From a bacterium BMS3Bbin14 (GTDB taxonomy: Bacteria > Desulfobacterota > Desulfobulbia > Desulfobulbales > Desulfobulbaceae), in contig BDTX01000021.1 in NCBI GenBank assembly GCA_002897615.1, positions 124,001 through 188,000 on the forward strand: a stretch of 64,000 bases of DNA, written 5' to 3'. The notes beneath the pieces were generated by a model that did not search any database, was not told the DNA's origin, and saw only the letters and a program-made list of their open reading frames with translations. Within the stretch, counting starts at the first letter, position 1, and each line of letters begins with the position of its first letter. Positions 49,111-58,116 of the stretch are shown piece after piece. The position numbers and the translations under genes were made by a program.

Positions 49111-52100
49111 ATCCGGTAGTAAGAATTTCCACAACCGGCACTTCCCAGCGCTCAGTTCTATAGAGTTTTCTGAATTCGGGGGCACCGTCTTCCCTGGTCC
49201 TGGACACCATGGCCAGCACCCGTATGGTTTCAACGGTATCAAGCCGGCCTCTCCACTCGGCAGCTGCTTTTTGCGACAGGGCGGCCACCGGCAGGTGGCC
49301 GGACAACAACAGGAGCCGGTCGCCCTGTTCCCTGAACTCCAGGGGGTCTCCCGGCTGCAGGGCCGCCAGGCGGGCATGAATGGGATCATGGGACGGCCGG
49401 CGGCCGGCAAAGCCGAGGTTCACGTCCTGCAGTCCCAGGACAGTATACGAACCAAGGGCGGGACAAGGGGATTCCGCAGTCTCGCCGGCTGAGAGGCGCA
49501 AAAGAAAATCGCCGTTCAAGCCGGCTGGAAAAGGATTGCCGGCCACCGGAAATTGATAAAGGGTCAGGGTTTGCATGGCCCTGGTCATGCCGACATACAG
49601 AAGGCGGCGTTCCTCGTCCGTTTTATCCTGGGCCACAGCCCGGTTCCAGCCGCCGTCCAGGATAAAAACATGCTTGAATTCAAGCCCCTTGGCGGCATGG
49701 ACCGTACCCAGAAAAAGGGCGTTATCCGTCAGCCTGTTCTGCCTCTGTTCATACAGCGTTTCATATAAAAAATCCGTCACCAGGGTTACCGGCACCTCGC
49801 CGTCATCGGTTTCCCGGCGCCAGTCATTGAGCAGGCGTTCCAGGTAGTGCCACCAGCGGTTGCCCTTCCTTCCCCGTACCTCTTCCAGCAGGGCGGCAAG
49901 CCGGGGCCCGGATACCAGTTCGTCGCCGATCCGCCGCAACCGCTCAAGGAACACGGAAAATTCCCGGATCCGGTGCAAGGGAGGCAGGATGCCGGAATCC
50001 ATGATCATCTCGACGGGAACATGTTCTTCTTCACAGAGAGCCCGAACCGGAGACAGGGCCGCCCATTCCCTGGCCAGGACGGCACAGTCCTGCCAGTGAA
50101 AATCACTGTCCTGTTCCTGCAGACGGCGCAGGGACGCCATGAGTGATACGGCCTGCCCATCCTGTCCCGGCACCTCGACACACTGCACCCGGCCCCGGCC
50201 GAAGGGATCAAGCTCTGTCCAGCGGCCGCCGGCGGGGTCGTTGCGGCGCTGCCGGTTTATGCGAATGGGATGATGGGCCTTCATTCTTATTTTTTCCTGG
50301 CGAATCATCATGTTGGCTGCCGCAATGATATGCGCCGAAGAGCGATAGTTCTCCACCAGGAAACGTACCTCGGCCTGGTAATCGTCCTGGAAACGCCGGA
50401 TAAACTCCACTCCGGTGCCGCGAAAGCTGTAGATGTTCTGGTCATCATCTCCCACCGCCATAATGGTCAGGCGGTTGTCCTGTTCATCCAGGGTCCGGCC
50501 GCTCAGGGCGGACACCAGTTCGTACTGTGCCTGATCGATATCCTGGTACTCATCCACCAGGATGTAATGCCAGCCGGATAGCAGCCGGTCCCGGTACTCA
50601 TCCGCCTCCAGGCCGTCAATCTCTATCTTCCCCTTGAGCAGGTCCACGGCCTGTTGCAGGATATTGGCAAAATCAGGCTGTTCCTCCCGCTTCCCTCCCG
50701 CTGTCGCGAGGGAGCGGCCGGTCAGCCGCATGGCCAGGCCGTGATAGGTGTACACGGCAACTCCCCGCGCATCCGCGCCGGCCAGCTGTCGCAACCGGCG
50801 CCGCAGGGAGGAGACCGCATTGCGGTTAAAGCAGAGTACCAGGATCGACCGGGCCGGAACCCGTTCAACCCGGAGCAGGTAGGCGCAACGATGGACAACG
50901 ACCCTGGTTTTGCCCGATCCTGGTCCGGCCAGGACCAGGATATTCCGGGCCTCGGGGGCGGCGACCAGGGACTCCTGCTCCGGATTGCGCAGCGCCTCGA
51001 CAATCTGCTGAAAGGACTGCCGGCTGGTGGCCCGCTCGAGGATCTCTTCCCGGCCGGGGAAGAAACGGCGGACAAAATCCATCTTGTTCATGCTGAAATA
51101 GGCCAGCACCAGGTGGAGGGCCCGGGCAATTTTTCCGGCCCCCTGGCGGGCGTACTCGTTCATGACATGGACCTGGAAGATGCGCTCGTTATAGTGGTGG
51201 GCAAGGGGGGCGAAATCGCCCCGGGTATAAGCCCGGCGGCCCGGTTGCACGCGAATGGTCATGGCCTGGCGAAAGACCCCCAGGCCGTGCTGCAGGGTGA
51301 TCACCCGCTGTTCATGGAGAAACATGAGGGCCCGGTCCATGGCGGCCAGAGGATCTGTGAGTTCCGAGATCAGGACCAGGTCGCCGCGCAGGGCGGTCAG
51401 CAGGTCTTCAGCGGAAAACTCCACCAGGACCTGGGCCGAGGCCGGCGTTGCCGGCGGCACCCTGGCCATGATGGCAGCCAGGATGACAGAGGCCGCCCGG
51501 CTGCGCCGCCTGACGGTTTTGCGCAGGCTCTGCCAGTCGCGCTGTAACCGGACCCGGTAATTGTCACGGCTGTAATGCTTGAAGTCAATACTGCCCCGTT
51601 GTCCGGCCAGCCCCTGTCCGTCCCGGGACACGCTGACCAGCAGGTTCCGCAGGCTCTCCGGGTTGCTTGACTCCTGACCCAGGTCCAGGAGGCGCTGGTT
51701 CAGCTGCCGGAGCGACAGGTTCTGCCACTGGCCGGGTTCGGCATCAGGGGCCTCCTGCTCCATAAGGTCAAGCATGGTCTGTTCCAGGTTGCAGATCCGT
51801 TCCAGCAGCAATGGCGAATGTCTCTGCACCTTGTAGCGCACAAAAGCCGATAACATCAGGGTCGTCCGGATCAGGCCGGCGGCCGCCATATCGTGCAGGG
51901 TCCGCAAAACCAGGCGGGTGGCATCCTCGGGCCTGGCTGATTCCGCCAGCGGCGGCAATTGCTCGGCCAGCTGGTCGGCGCTGAAACTCTGATCCTTGCC
52001 GGCATTGATCAGGGTCTCCAGAAGCAGCAGCCAGCGTTGTTCCTGCCCGGCGGAGAGGTGCAGGCGCCTGATCTTATCACGGGCCTCATCCATGGTTCGC

Positions 52101-54280
52101 ACCCGGGGGCGGCCCTGGAACACCTGGGTATGGTTTTCATTGCGCTCGACAAATCCGGCCCGTTCCAGCCAGGAAACGGCGGTATACACCTTGTTGCCGG
52201 CGGCGGGATCGTCCAGGTCAAACGAAGTTTCAACCCGCTCGGACCGCAGCAGCTCAGTCGGCGTCAGCACGACATCGCCGTCAGGGTCACGCTTGGCCGA
52301 ACGCAGGCCCCGCAGCACCTGCGCGATATCCCGGCGGCTGAGCCGGGAGAAGGCGCTCATGGCAAACTGGCTTTCAATATCCTGTTCATCAAAGAGCAAA
52401 ATACAGTCCGCCTCCTGCCGGTCCCGGCCCGCCCGCCCGGCCTCCTGGAGATAATTTTCCAGGGAACCCGGAATGTCGGCGTGGATCACCAGGCGGACGT
52501 TATCCTTGTCAATCCCCATGCCAAAGGCATTGGTGGCACAGATTATCCGGATCGCACCCTGGAGAAAATTTTCCTGGATATGTTGTTTCGCCGGGGCCTC
52601 GAGACCGGCGTGAAAGGCGGCCGCTTCCCACCCCTGGCGGGCAAGGTGCCCGGCCAGGGATTCGGTGGCCTTGCGGGTGGAGCAGTACACAATGGCGCTG
52701 CCGTTATCACCGAGACGTTCCGTCAGCAACTCATGCACCCGTTTGACCTTGCCGGTTCCGCTGACCTCCTGGACCTCGAAGTGCAGGTTATCACGTTCCA
52801 CGCCGCTCTCGAAAAGCCGGAGCTCCCGGCCCAGTTTTTCCTGGAACAGCGTCAGGATTTCCTGCTTGACGTCAACCTTGGCCGTGGCGGTAAAACACTG
52901 GATGGCCGGGATTGCCATTTTTTGTTTTTCCGCAAATTCCTTGATAAAACGAACCGCGTACAGGTAGTCTGTGCGGAAATCATGGCCCCACTTGGAGAGG
53001 CAATGGGCCTCGTCAAAAACCCAGCAGCCGATCTCCCGCTGCCGAATCGCCGAGCCGAAGGAGCGGTTACGCAGCTGCTCCGGCGAGATGTACAGAATGC
53101 CGATATCGCCCAGGCGAATATTCTGCAGAACTTCGCCGCGTTGCGGCGGGGTGAGCATGCCGTACAGGGCGGCCGCCGACGGGGTCCCGGTCCGGTTCCG
53201 CATGTTATCCACCTGGTCCTTCATCAGGGCCTGCAAGGGCGAAATAACGATGGTCAGCACGCCGCGCCGCTGGTAGCGAATCAGGGCGGGCAGCTGGTAG
53301 CAGAGTGACTTGCCGCCGCCGGTGGGCAAAATGGCCAGCAGGGACCGGTCAGACATGGCCTCTTCAACAACGGCCCGTTGCAGGCTCTCCCCTTTAGCGT
53401 CTGCCGGTTGGGCGCGAAAGTCGTCAAAACCGAAAAAACGCTTGAGCTGCCCCGTGCTGTTATGCACATCGCGGCAGTAGACACAGCCGCGGTCATGGCA
53501 GGGACTGTCGCGGAGTTCCCGCAGTATCGTCGTGACCAGGGCGAAATGGTGGCGGACCCAGGGCGGCAGCACCGAGTTGCCGCCGGCGACGCGGAGCCAG
53601 GCAAGACAGTACGCCAGGGCCGGCCTGGTGCCGGCATCACGGAGCCAGGCTTCGATTTTGCCGGCCAGGCCGGTCCGGCAGACCAGTTCCGCGGCCAGCA
53701 GGCAAAACGATTGCACGGCTTCATCAAGGTTGAGCCGTTTTGCCCCAAGGGACTCAAAAACAGCCTGGATACCGGTAAATTGTCCCTCGGTCGCAAAACA
53801 AAAAAGATAAAATGACAGGAGATCCGGCACCCTGTCCCGCATCCCGGCAAAGGCCCCCCATTGGTCGAGGAAAAGGGTGGCTGCCAGGCGGGCATCGGCC
53901 ACCGGATCGTTGACGGCGTCCCGGACCAGTTTGTAGCCTTTAACCAGGCGGTGATACGGATTTTCGGGAAAGGCCAGCGGCGACAGAAACAGCGTATCGA
54001 CAGCCGGCTTGGCAAGGAGGTGCAGACCGGGGGCAAGCAGCCGCAGGGCCGGCAGATCATGGCCAAGCAGGTTGTGGCCGAGGAGAAAGTCGGCAGGTTG
54101 CAGGAAGGCATCGAGATCCTGGAGTGCATCCCGGATTCTCAGGGCACAATTCTGCCGGGCAAAGGTATGCCCATCAAGGACGGCGCCAATCTTGTATACC
54201 CGTCCGGCCGGGTTGATTTCAAGATCCAGGCAACCGCAGCCGCTCAATACCTGCTGCTGATTTAACACTGTTTTGCGCAT
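49103..54280 (-). CDS. Giant exonuclease-RecQ-UvrD helicase fusion
   Basis: A 1725-residue protein with three enzyme parts. Residues about 10-130 are a DEDD-type 3'-5' exonuclease: CGCLDLEIN (DxE), LLGHNLLGHDLPAL and DPVADARLAATL. The RecQ helicase part starts near 310, with LPTGGGKSLCYQLPAL, FDEAHCLSKWGHDF, CSTRKATESLAGHLA and ATNAFGMGIDK followed by QEAGRAGRD. A UvrD-type SF1 helicase starts near 1110, with LVLAGPGSGKTRVVV, LVDEYQDIDQAQ (about 1240), VGDDDQNIYSFRGTG, VHAAKGLEFKHVFILDGG and RLLYVGMTRA. All core motifs look intact. ATG 54280 is preferred; a TTG three codons earlier is possible. It is a lone gene between inverted repeats, so a defence or repair role gained by transfer is inferred. 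Confidence 0.9.
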   Translation of the reverse strand: MRKTVLNQQQVLSGCGCLDLEINPAGRVYKIGAVLDGHTFARQNCALRIRDALQDLDAFLQPADFLLGHNLLGHDLPALRLLAPGLHLLAKPAVDTLFLSPLAFPENPYHRLVKGYKLVRDAVNDPVADARLAATLFLDQWGAFAGMRDRVPDLLSFYLFCFATEGQFTGIQAVFESLGAKRLNLDEAVQSFCLLAAELVCRTGLAGKIEAWLRDAGTRPALAYCLAWLRVAGGNSVLPPWVRHHFALVTTILRELRDSPCHDRGCVYCRDVHNSTGQLKRFFGFDDFRAQPADAKGESLQRAVVEEAMSDRSLLAILPTGGGKSLCYQLPALIRYQRRGVLTIVISPLQALMKDQVDNMRNRTGTPSAAALYGMLTPPQRGEVLQNIRLGDIGILYISPEQLRNRSFGSAIRQREIGCWVFDEAHCLSKWGHDFRTDYLYAVRFIKEFAEKQKMAIPAIQCFTATAKVDVKQEILTLFQEKLGRELRLFESGVERDNLHFEVQEVSGTGKVKRVHELLTERLGDNGSAIVYCSTRKATESLAGHLARQGWEAAAFHAGLEAPAKQHIQENFLQGAIRIICATNAFGMGIDKDNVRLVIHADIPGSLENYLQEAGRAGRDRQEADCILLFDEQDIESQFAMSAFSRLSRRDIAQVLRGLRSAKRDPDGDVVLTPTELLRSERVETSFDLDDPAAGNKVYTAVSWLERAGFVERNENHTQVFQGRPRVRTMDEARDKIRRLHLSAGQEQRWLLLLETLINAGKDQSFSADQLAEQLPPLAESARPEDATRLVLRTLHDMAAAGLIRTTLMLSAFVRYKVQRHSPLLLERICNLEQTMLDLMEQEAPDAEPGQWQNLSLRQLNQRLLDLGQESSNPESLRNLLVSVSRDGQGLAGQRGSIDFKHYSRDNYRVRLQRDWQSLRKTVRRRSRAASVILAAIMARVPPATPASAQVLVEFSAEDLLTALRGDLVLISELTDPLAAMDRALMFLHEQRVITLQHGLGVFRQAMTIRVQPGRRAYTRGDFAPLAHHYNERIFQVHVMNEYARQGAGKIARALHLVLAYFSMNKMDFVRRFFPGREEILERATSRQSFQQIVEALRNPEQESLVAAPEARNILVLAGPGSGKTRVVVHRCAYLLRVERVPARSILVLCFNRNAVSSLRRRLRQLAGADARGVAVYTYHGLAMRLTGRSLATAGGKREEQPDFANILQQAVDLLKGKIEIDGLEADEYRDRLLSGWHYILVDEYQDIDQAQYELVSALSGRTLDEQDNRLTIMAVGDDDQNIYSFRGTGVEFIRRFQDDYQAEVRFLVENYRSSAHIIAAANMMIRQEKIRMKAHHPIRINRQRRNDPAGGRWTELDPFGRGRVQCVEVPGQDGQAVSLMASLRRLQEQDSDFHWQDCAVLAREWAALSPVRALCEEEHVPVEMIMDSGILPPLHRIREFSVFLERLRRIGDELVSGPRLAALLEEVRGRKGNRWWHYLERLLNDWRRETDDGEVPVTLVTDFLYETLYEQRQNRLTDNALFLGTVHAAKGLEFKHVFILDGGWNRAVAQDKTDEERRLLYVGMTRAMQTLTLYQFPVAGNPFPAGLNGDFLLRLSAGETAESPCPALGSYTVLGLQDVNLGFAGRRPSHDPIHARLAALQPGDPLEFREQGDRLLLLSGHLPVAALSQKAAAEWRGRLDTVETIRVLAMVSRTREDGAPEFRKLYRTERWEVPVVEILTTGSP

Positions 54281-54330
54281 CCCGACCAAACGGAAAACTT
54301 CATGGACATCACTCCCCGTTCAGATTCGTT

Positions 54331-54526
54331 ACGACGTAAGCCGTCACAGGCACCCCATCTTCACGCGGTCACTCCCGCCCGCATAGAGGGACTACCGGAG
54401 TCTCCCTTCGGTACCTTACCTGCGAACGGAAGCGACTACGTAAATCTGTGGCACCTGTGACGGTTTACAGGTTGAATGTAAGTAATAGCGCAGAGTTTCA
54501 CACCCTGTGATCAGTTACGTTACGAC
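54331..54526 (-). repeat. Right inverted repeat of the giant helicase gene (contains family B)
   Basis: The inverted partner of 48920-49110. It begins gtaagccgtcacaggcaccc and runs through gtcactcccgcccgcataga and cagagtttcacaccctgtga. The family B palindrome (54336-54468) sits toward the gene. Bases 54527-54727 hold only a weak family C tail (about 54556) and no gene. Confidence 0.85.
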
Positions 54527-54727
54527 AGGTGGCAAGGGGGTGTAAATAAAAAATACGAACTTATTTTTGAGTGAACCTTTAAAAAAGCAGATTTTTCATC
54601 CGGTGTCTATCCTTTCCGTGAATCATATTCGGGAACAAAGCAAGGGCGACCTGCGAGGGCATCTCCGCCCAAACGATTGAACCCCGTGGGAGCCGGAGAT
54701 GTTGGCAAGGATTCGGAATCATCCCTC

Positions 54728-54765
54728 CGGGCCGGATTTTTTGCCCGGCCCGGGAGAATGGAATC
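54728..54765 (-). terminator. Hairpin downstream of the omptin gene
   Basis: On the minus strand CTCCCGGGCCGG and CCGGCCCGGAG pair with one bulged C around GCAAAAAAT. It lies 11 bases after the omptin stop. No long T-run follows, so termination efficiency is uncertain. Confidence 0.5.
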
Positions 54766-54775
54766 AACGAAGCGT

Positions 54776-55777
54776 TTAGAAAGTGTACCGCAACGACAGG
54801 GAAATCATGTTGGATTGATGATCCGTACCCATGGCGTCACCCGGGAAATTTTGCGTCTCCCCGGTGAGCAGGTCGGTTATCTTGGTACTGCCTTTGGTCT
54901 CATAGTATATCTGATAATGGTACGCAGCCAAGAGCGAAAATTGATCGGTAAAATTGTAGCTGCCGCCTAAATCAAAGGAGACCATTGACCCGGTATCAAA
55001 ATCATTTTCAATGAGCAGATTACGCAGGTGGTGATGATCGACATCCTCTACCTTGACCAAGGTGCTGCCGATAAGGCGACCTGTTAAGGTTACCTTCTCC
55101 AACCTGGCATCAAAGGCCAGCCCCACATAGGGCACGCCAAACGTCTGTTCATAGGTTATCACCAGCTCATTGTCGGGAAAGGTGCCGACGGTATCCCGCA
55201 ACGCATAGGTTGAGTAGATATACGATCCGCCCCTGGCTTTCCACTCCCAGTGATCATGCTTGTAACCGATGAGGGCGCTGAATGTGGTCTTGTCAAACCT
55301 GTAAAAGGGAAACTCGGCATTCAAATCATACATGAGCCCTTCGGACAACTCCACGTTATTGTGGTGGGACCAGTGGGTCCAGTCCCAGCCTTCGACAAAC
55401 CAGTCATAGTCGTCCATGGAGCCGTTACCGTCGTTGACCTTGACCCAGATGTCTCCATGCAGCTTCAGCCAGGTAGTCGGCTGCACTGATACTCCGGCAT
55501 TGAACATGAAGACATCCCTGAGCCTCCAGGTCAACTCGCTCAGTTTATATCCGGAAGAAGCCGCGTTATACACGGATTCGGTGGATTCTCCGGAGAGATA
55601 ACCGGCACCAACGTGTCCGGACACAATGATCACATTCTTATTGATCTGCACCGTGGCCTGATTTTCCATCCGGACGCTTTCCGCTGCGAAAATCGGTGCC
55701 GCCCCTGAGACAGCAAGCACTGCGGCAAGGACGCTGCTCCAGAAATAAGTTGCCGACAAGATTTTTTTTGACTTCAT
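54776..55777 (-). CDS. Omptin-family outer-membrane protease
   Basis: A 333-residue beta-barrel protease of the OmpT type. It has a signal peptide (MKSKKILSATYFWSSVLAAV to IFAAES) and the family blocks LTWRLRDVFMFNAGVSV, GSMDDYDWFVEGWDWTHWSH, KARGGSYIYST, FPDNELVITYEQTF and VPYVGL. It ends in SLRYTF, the C-terminal aromatic signal for barrel assembly. The catalytic set can be aligned as D123/D125 (OmpT Asp83/Asp85) and D247/H249 (Asp210/His212, in VEDVDHHH). ATG 55777 has AGGAGG upstream; a longer frame is not needed. OmpT-type enzymes cleave between basic residues on surface peptides. The family is best known from Gammaproteobacteria. Confidence 0.92.
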   Translation of the reverse strand: MKSKKILSATYFWSSVLAAVLAVSGAAPIFAAESVRMENQATVQINKNVIIVSGHVGAGYLSGESTESVYNAASSGYKLSELTWRLRDVFMFNAGVSVQPTTWLKLHGDIWVKVNDGNGSMDDYDWFVEGWDWTHWSHHNNVELSEGLMYDLNAEFPFYRFDKTTFSALIGYKHDHWEWKARGGSYIYSTYALRDTVGTFPDNELVITYEQTFGVPYVGLAFDARLEKVTLTGRLIGSTLVKVEDVDHHHLRNLLIENDFDTGSMVSFDLGGSYNFTDQFSLLAAYHYQIYYETKGSTKITDLLTGETQNFPGDAMGTDHQSNMISLSLRYTF

Positions 55778-55826
55778 AACCCCTCCTTTTTTTCCGGCAG
55801 AATGATGCATGCTACCAATAATTTTA

Positions 55827-55854
55827 AATATATCACGCTACTGGAGGATGTAAA
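55827..55854 (-). promoter_or_regulatory. Putative sigma-70 promoter of the omptin gene
   Basis: On the minus strand TTTACA (55854-55849) and TATATT (55832-55827) are 16 bases apart, about 50 bases before the start codon. Confidence 0.5.
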
Positions 55855-55907
55855 AGAATTTATAAAAAAAGATGGAGGAGCATAGCGGCCGATCTGTTTC
55901 AAACTAC

Positions 55908-56639
55908 TCATAAAAGTCTGGTTGCGTTTAATGTCGGCAACCCGGCGGCAATAATCTTGTCAAAGGTGCTTTGAATGTCATAGGGAATGTAGCGGATCTC
56001 AATCGTCTTTTCCTCCTCATCCCAGATGACGTATTTGGCATTATTATTGCCGTCTCGCGGCTGGCCGACAGAACCGGCATTGATCAGATGACGACAACGG
56101 GGCTCAAGGCCATATGTCCCCCTTTCGAGGCGCTGACCATGAATGTTGTCCGATTGATCAATGGTATAGAGGGCGAGGGTGTGAGTATGCCCGAAAAAAC
56201 AAAGCGTTTCGGCAAATTCAGAAAAAATCTTTTTGAGGAGGTATTCTTGTGCGGTAAAGAGATAACGGGTGATGGAGGCAGGGGGACAGCCGTGGACCAT
56301 CCGGGCATCCCTGTACAGCATGGTAGCCGGCATGGCCGAAATATATTGCCAGGTGGCCGGGGAAATCAGGGTACGGGTGATATCGAGTGATTGCCGGGCA
56401 ATAAAATTGAAAGAGTTGTAGTAACGGTCGTTGATCAGGGCCAGTTCGTGATTGCCCATCACCGTGGGGATGGCGCGGTTGCGAATCTCAGTGATAACCT
56501 GTTCCGGCTCCGGACCATAGCCGACACAATCTCCCAGGCAGAAAATCGTGTGGATGGCAAGCCGGTCAATATCGGCAAGAACGGCCTGGAATGCCTCGAG
56601 ATTGCCATGGATGTCGGAAATAAATGCTACTTTTTTCAT
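55908..56639 (-). CDS. Calcineurin-like metallophosphoesterase
   Basis: A 243-residue phosphoesterase with all metal motifs: FISDIHGNLEAF (DxH), FCLGDCVGYGPEPEQV (GDxxxxGP), VMGNHELAL (GNHE), VHGCP and FFGHTHTLAL (GHTH), then INAGSVGQPRDGNNNAKYVI. This is the YfcE/MJ0936-like group, which hydrolyses phosphodiesters; the natural substrate is unknown. ATG 56639 is the first start. Unlike the broken relative at 3349 it is complete. Confidence 0.9.
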   Translation of the reverse strand: MKKVAFISDIHGNLEAFQAVLADIDRLAIHTIFCLGDCVGYGPEPEQVITEIRNRAIPTVMGNHELALINDRYYNSFNFIARQSLDITRTLISPATWQYISAMPATMLYRDARMVHGCPPASITRYLFTAQEYLLKKIFSEFAETLCFFGHTHTLALYTIDQSDNIHGQRLERGTYGLEPRCRHLINAGSVGQPRDGNNNAKYVIWDEEEKTIEIRYIPYDIQSTFDKIIAAGLPTLNATRLL

Positions 56640-56757
56640 CCGGGACCGTCTTGGCGGGCTCTATGGATCGACACTCTCCCCGGGGATATACCCCAACGAC
56701 CTGCCGACAAAATCAGAGTAAAAAAATTTTCGACAAAAAGCAAGACCTTGCTTTCTA

Positions 56758-56977
56758 CCTGGATCCGTGAGCGTTCGAGAACAGTGCAGATGCAAGGCGG
56801 CAACGATGTTGATTATCCTGGTGTGATATCAACTTTGTTGCCAATACAGCAGATGCGCCGTTATCGGGCGCCCCACAGTCCGGCGCGGTGAAGACCGGAA
56901 AATGCATTTATTCGTCAATAATGCAATAAATTCCACATATTGCATGGAATAGCACCTCAAGCCGTCACGGATTCAGG
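56758..56977 (+). mobile_element. Family A MITE-like element, complete copy 5
   Basis: A 220-bp complete copy from CCTGGATCCGTGAGCG to GCCGTCACGGATTCAGG. Flanking 5-mers TTCTA and TTCTG agree at four of five positions. Confidence 0.9.
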
Positions 56978-57311
56978 TTCTGGTTCAGAGAAGGATGCAG
57001 AACGTTTGAACAGTTGTGGGAAGAATTGTAATTCTTGAGGCAGGAACACCTTTGATTTTTTACCAAACTGTAACCGTTACAAAAAACCGGAAGAAGAAAG
57101 ACCGGCCCGGCCGGGCGATGGTGACTTCTTATCATCTGGAAATGATAGGTAATTTCTCTGGGGGTGGCAACCGGCCCGGTCGCCTTTGCGATCGACCTTC
57201 TGCCGCTATACGCACCGAAGTTTCTTGACCATTAATGAAGATTTATGTAACGATAAAATAAGTCTTTTATAAAGGTGACCATTCATGATCCCCGTTATCT
57301 TTTGAGGTAAA
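56978..57311. other. Leader region of the polysaccharide-export genes
   Basis: 334 bases without a supported gene. TTGACC at 57225 could be a -35 box, but no good -10 follows at the right spacing. The stretch around 57165-57190 is GC-rich and may form structure. I could not match it to a known riboswitch. Confidence 0.35.
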
Positions 57312-58094
57312 ATGTATATGAAGCACAATGGATCAAAACTGTTATTTCAGGGAATTCTCCTTGTCTTTGCTGTACTTGCCGTTGCCTCTTGGTGCCAGGC
57401 GGCGGAATCCACAGCTGATGTTTCCGCGAATGCGGCGTTAAAGGCCAAGGCGCGTCATGAAATTATAGGCGCCTCGGCAAAGCTGCCGATAGACCCGGAG
57501 TATAAGATTGGTTACCGGGATATTTTATACGTCAGTATTTACGGCGAAGGATCCATGGCCGTGGGGGAAGGGGTGCGGCCACCGGCGGCCGCAAACGAGA
57601 TAGGGCGCAATGGAATCATCCGGGGCCGGGATCATGTTCGTGAAGGTGGCGGTGGCATCGAAGTTCGACAGGACGGCCGGATTTCACTGCTCCATATTGG
57701 CGATGTGTCTGTGGTGGGCATGACCCTGAGACAGCTTTCAGACTATTTGAAAAAACTCTACAGTACCATTTACGAAAATCCCAGCGTGACCGTAACGCTT
57801 GTTCAGAGCAACAGCCGCCAATACACGATTATGGGCCAGGTGCGAAATCCGGGGCTGTATCACTTGGATTTTCCCGTCACGATAGTGATGGCCATTGCGA
57901 AAGCCGGCGGCTTTACCGAATGGGCCAAATTCGATGTGACTGTTATCCGACAGGCGCCGCCCGGTGTCGCTGGAAAACAGAAAAAGGGCGCCAAGGGGAA
58001 GACCTTTGAATTTGATTATAATGATTTCCTCAAGGGTCGTAACCTCGGGAATAATATCGTTATTAAGTCCGGTGATGTGATAGTTGTTCATTAA
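57312..58094 (+). CDS. Polysaccharide export (Wza-like) protein
   Basis: A 260-residue secreted protein with a signal peptide (LLFQGILLVFAVLAVASWCQ, AAES). It then has the Poly_export domain (YKIGYRDILYVSIYGEGSMA, RQDGRISLLHIGDVSVVGMT, LRQLSDYLKKLYSTIYENPS) and an SLBB-like domain (YTIMGQVRNPGLYHLDFPVT, VMAIAKAGGFTEWAKF). A Gly/Arg-rich insert of about 35 residues (87-120) interrupts the first domain. ATG 57312 and ATG 57318 both follow GAGG. It should form the export channel of an extracellular polysaccharide; no lipobox is clear. The barrel gene follows 22 bases later. Confidence 0.88.
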   Translation: MYMKHNGSKLLFQGILLVFAVLAVASWCQAAESTADVSANAALKAKARHEIIGASAKLPIDPEYKIGYRDILYVSIYGEGSMAVGEGVRPPAAANEIGRNGIIRGRDHVREGGGGIEVRQDGRISLLHIGDVSVVGMTLRQLSDYLKKLYSTIYENPSVTVTLVQSNSRQYTIMGQVRNPGLYHLDFPVTIVMAIAKAGGFTEWAKFDVTVIRQAPPGVAGKQKKGAKGKTFEFDYNDFLKGRNLGNNIVIKSGDVIVVH

Positions 58095-58116
58095 AGAGAT
58101 AAAGGGGGGATTTGTT

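Noticed and set aside
56978-57311. Cyclic-di-GMP riboswitch before the polysaccharide-export gene
   Set aside because: The GEMM consensus segments are not present; only vague GC-rich structure is visible.
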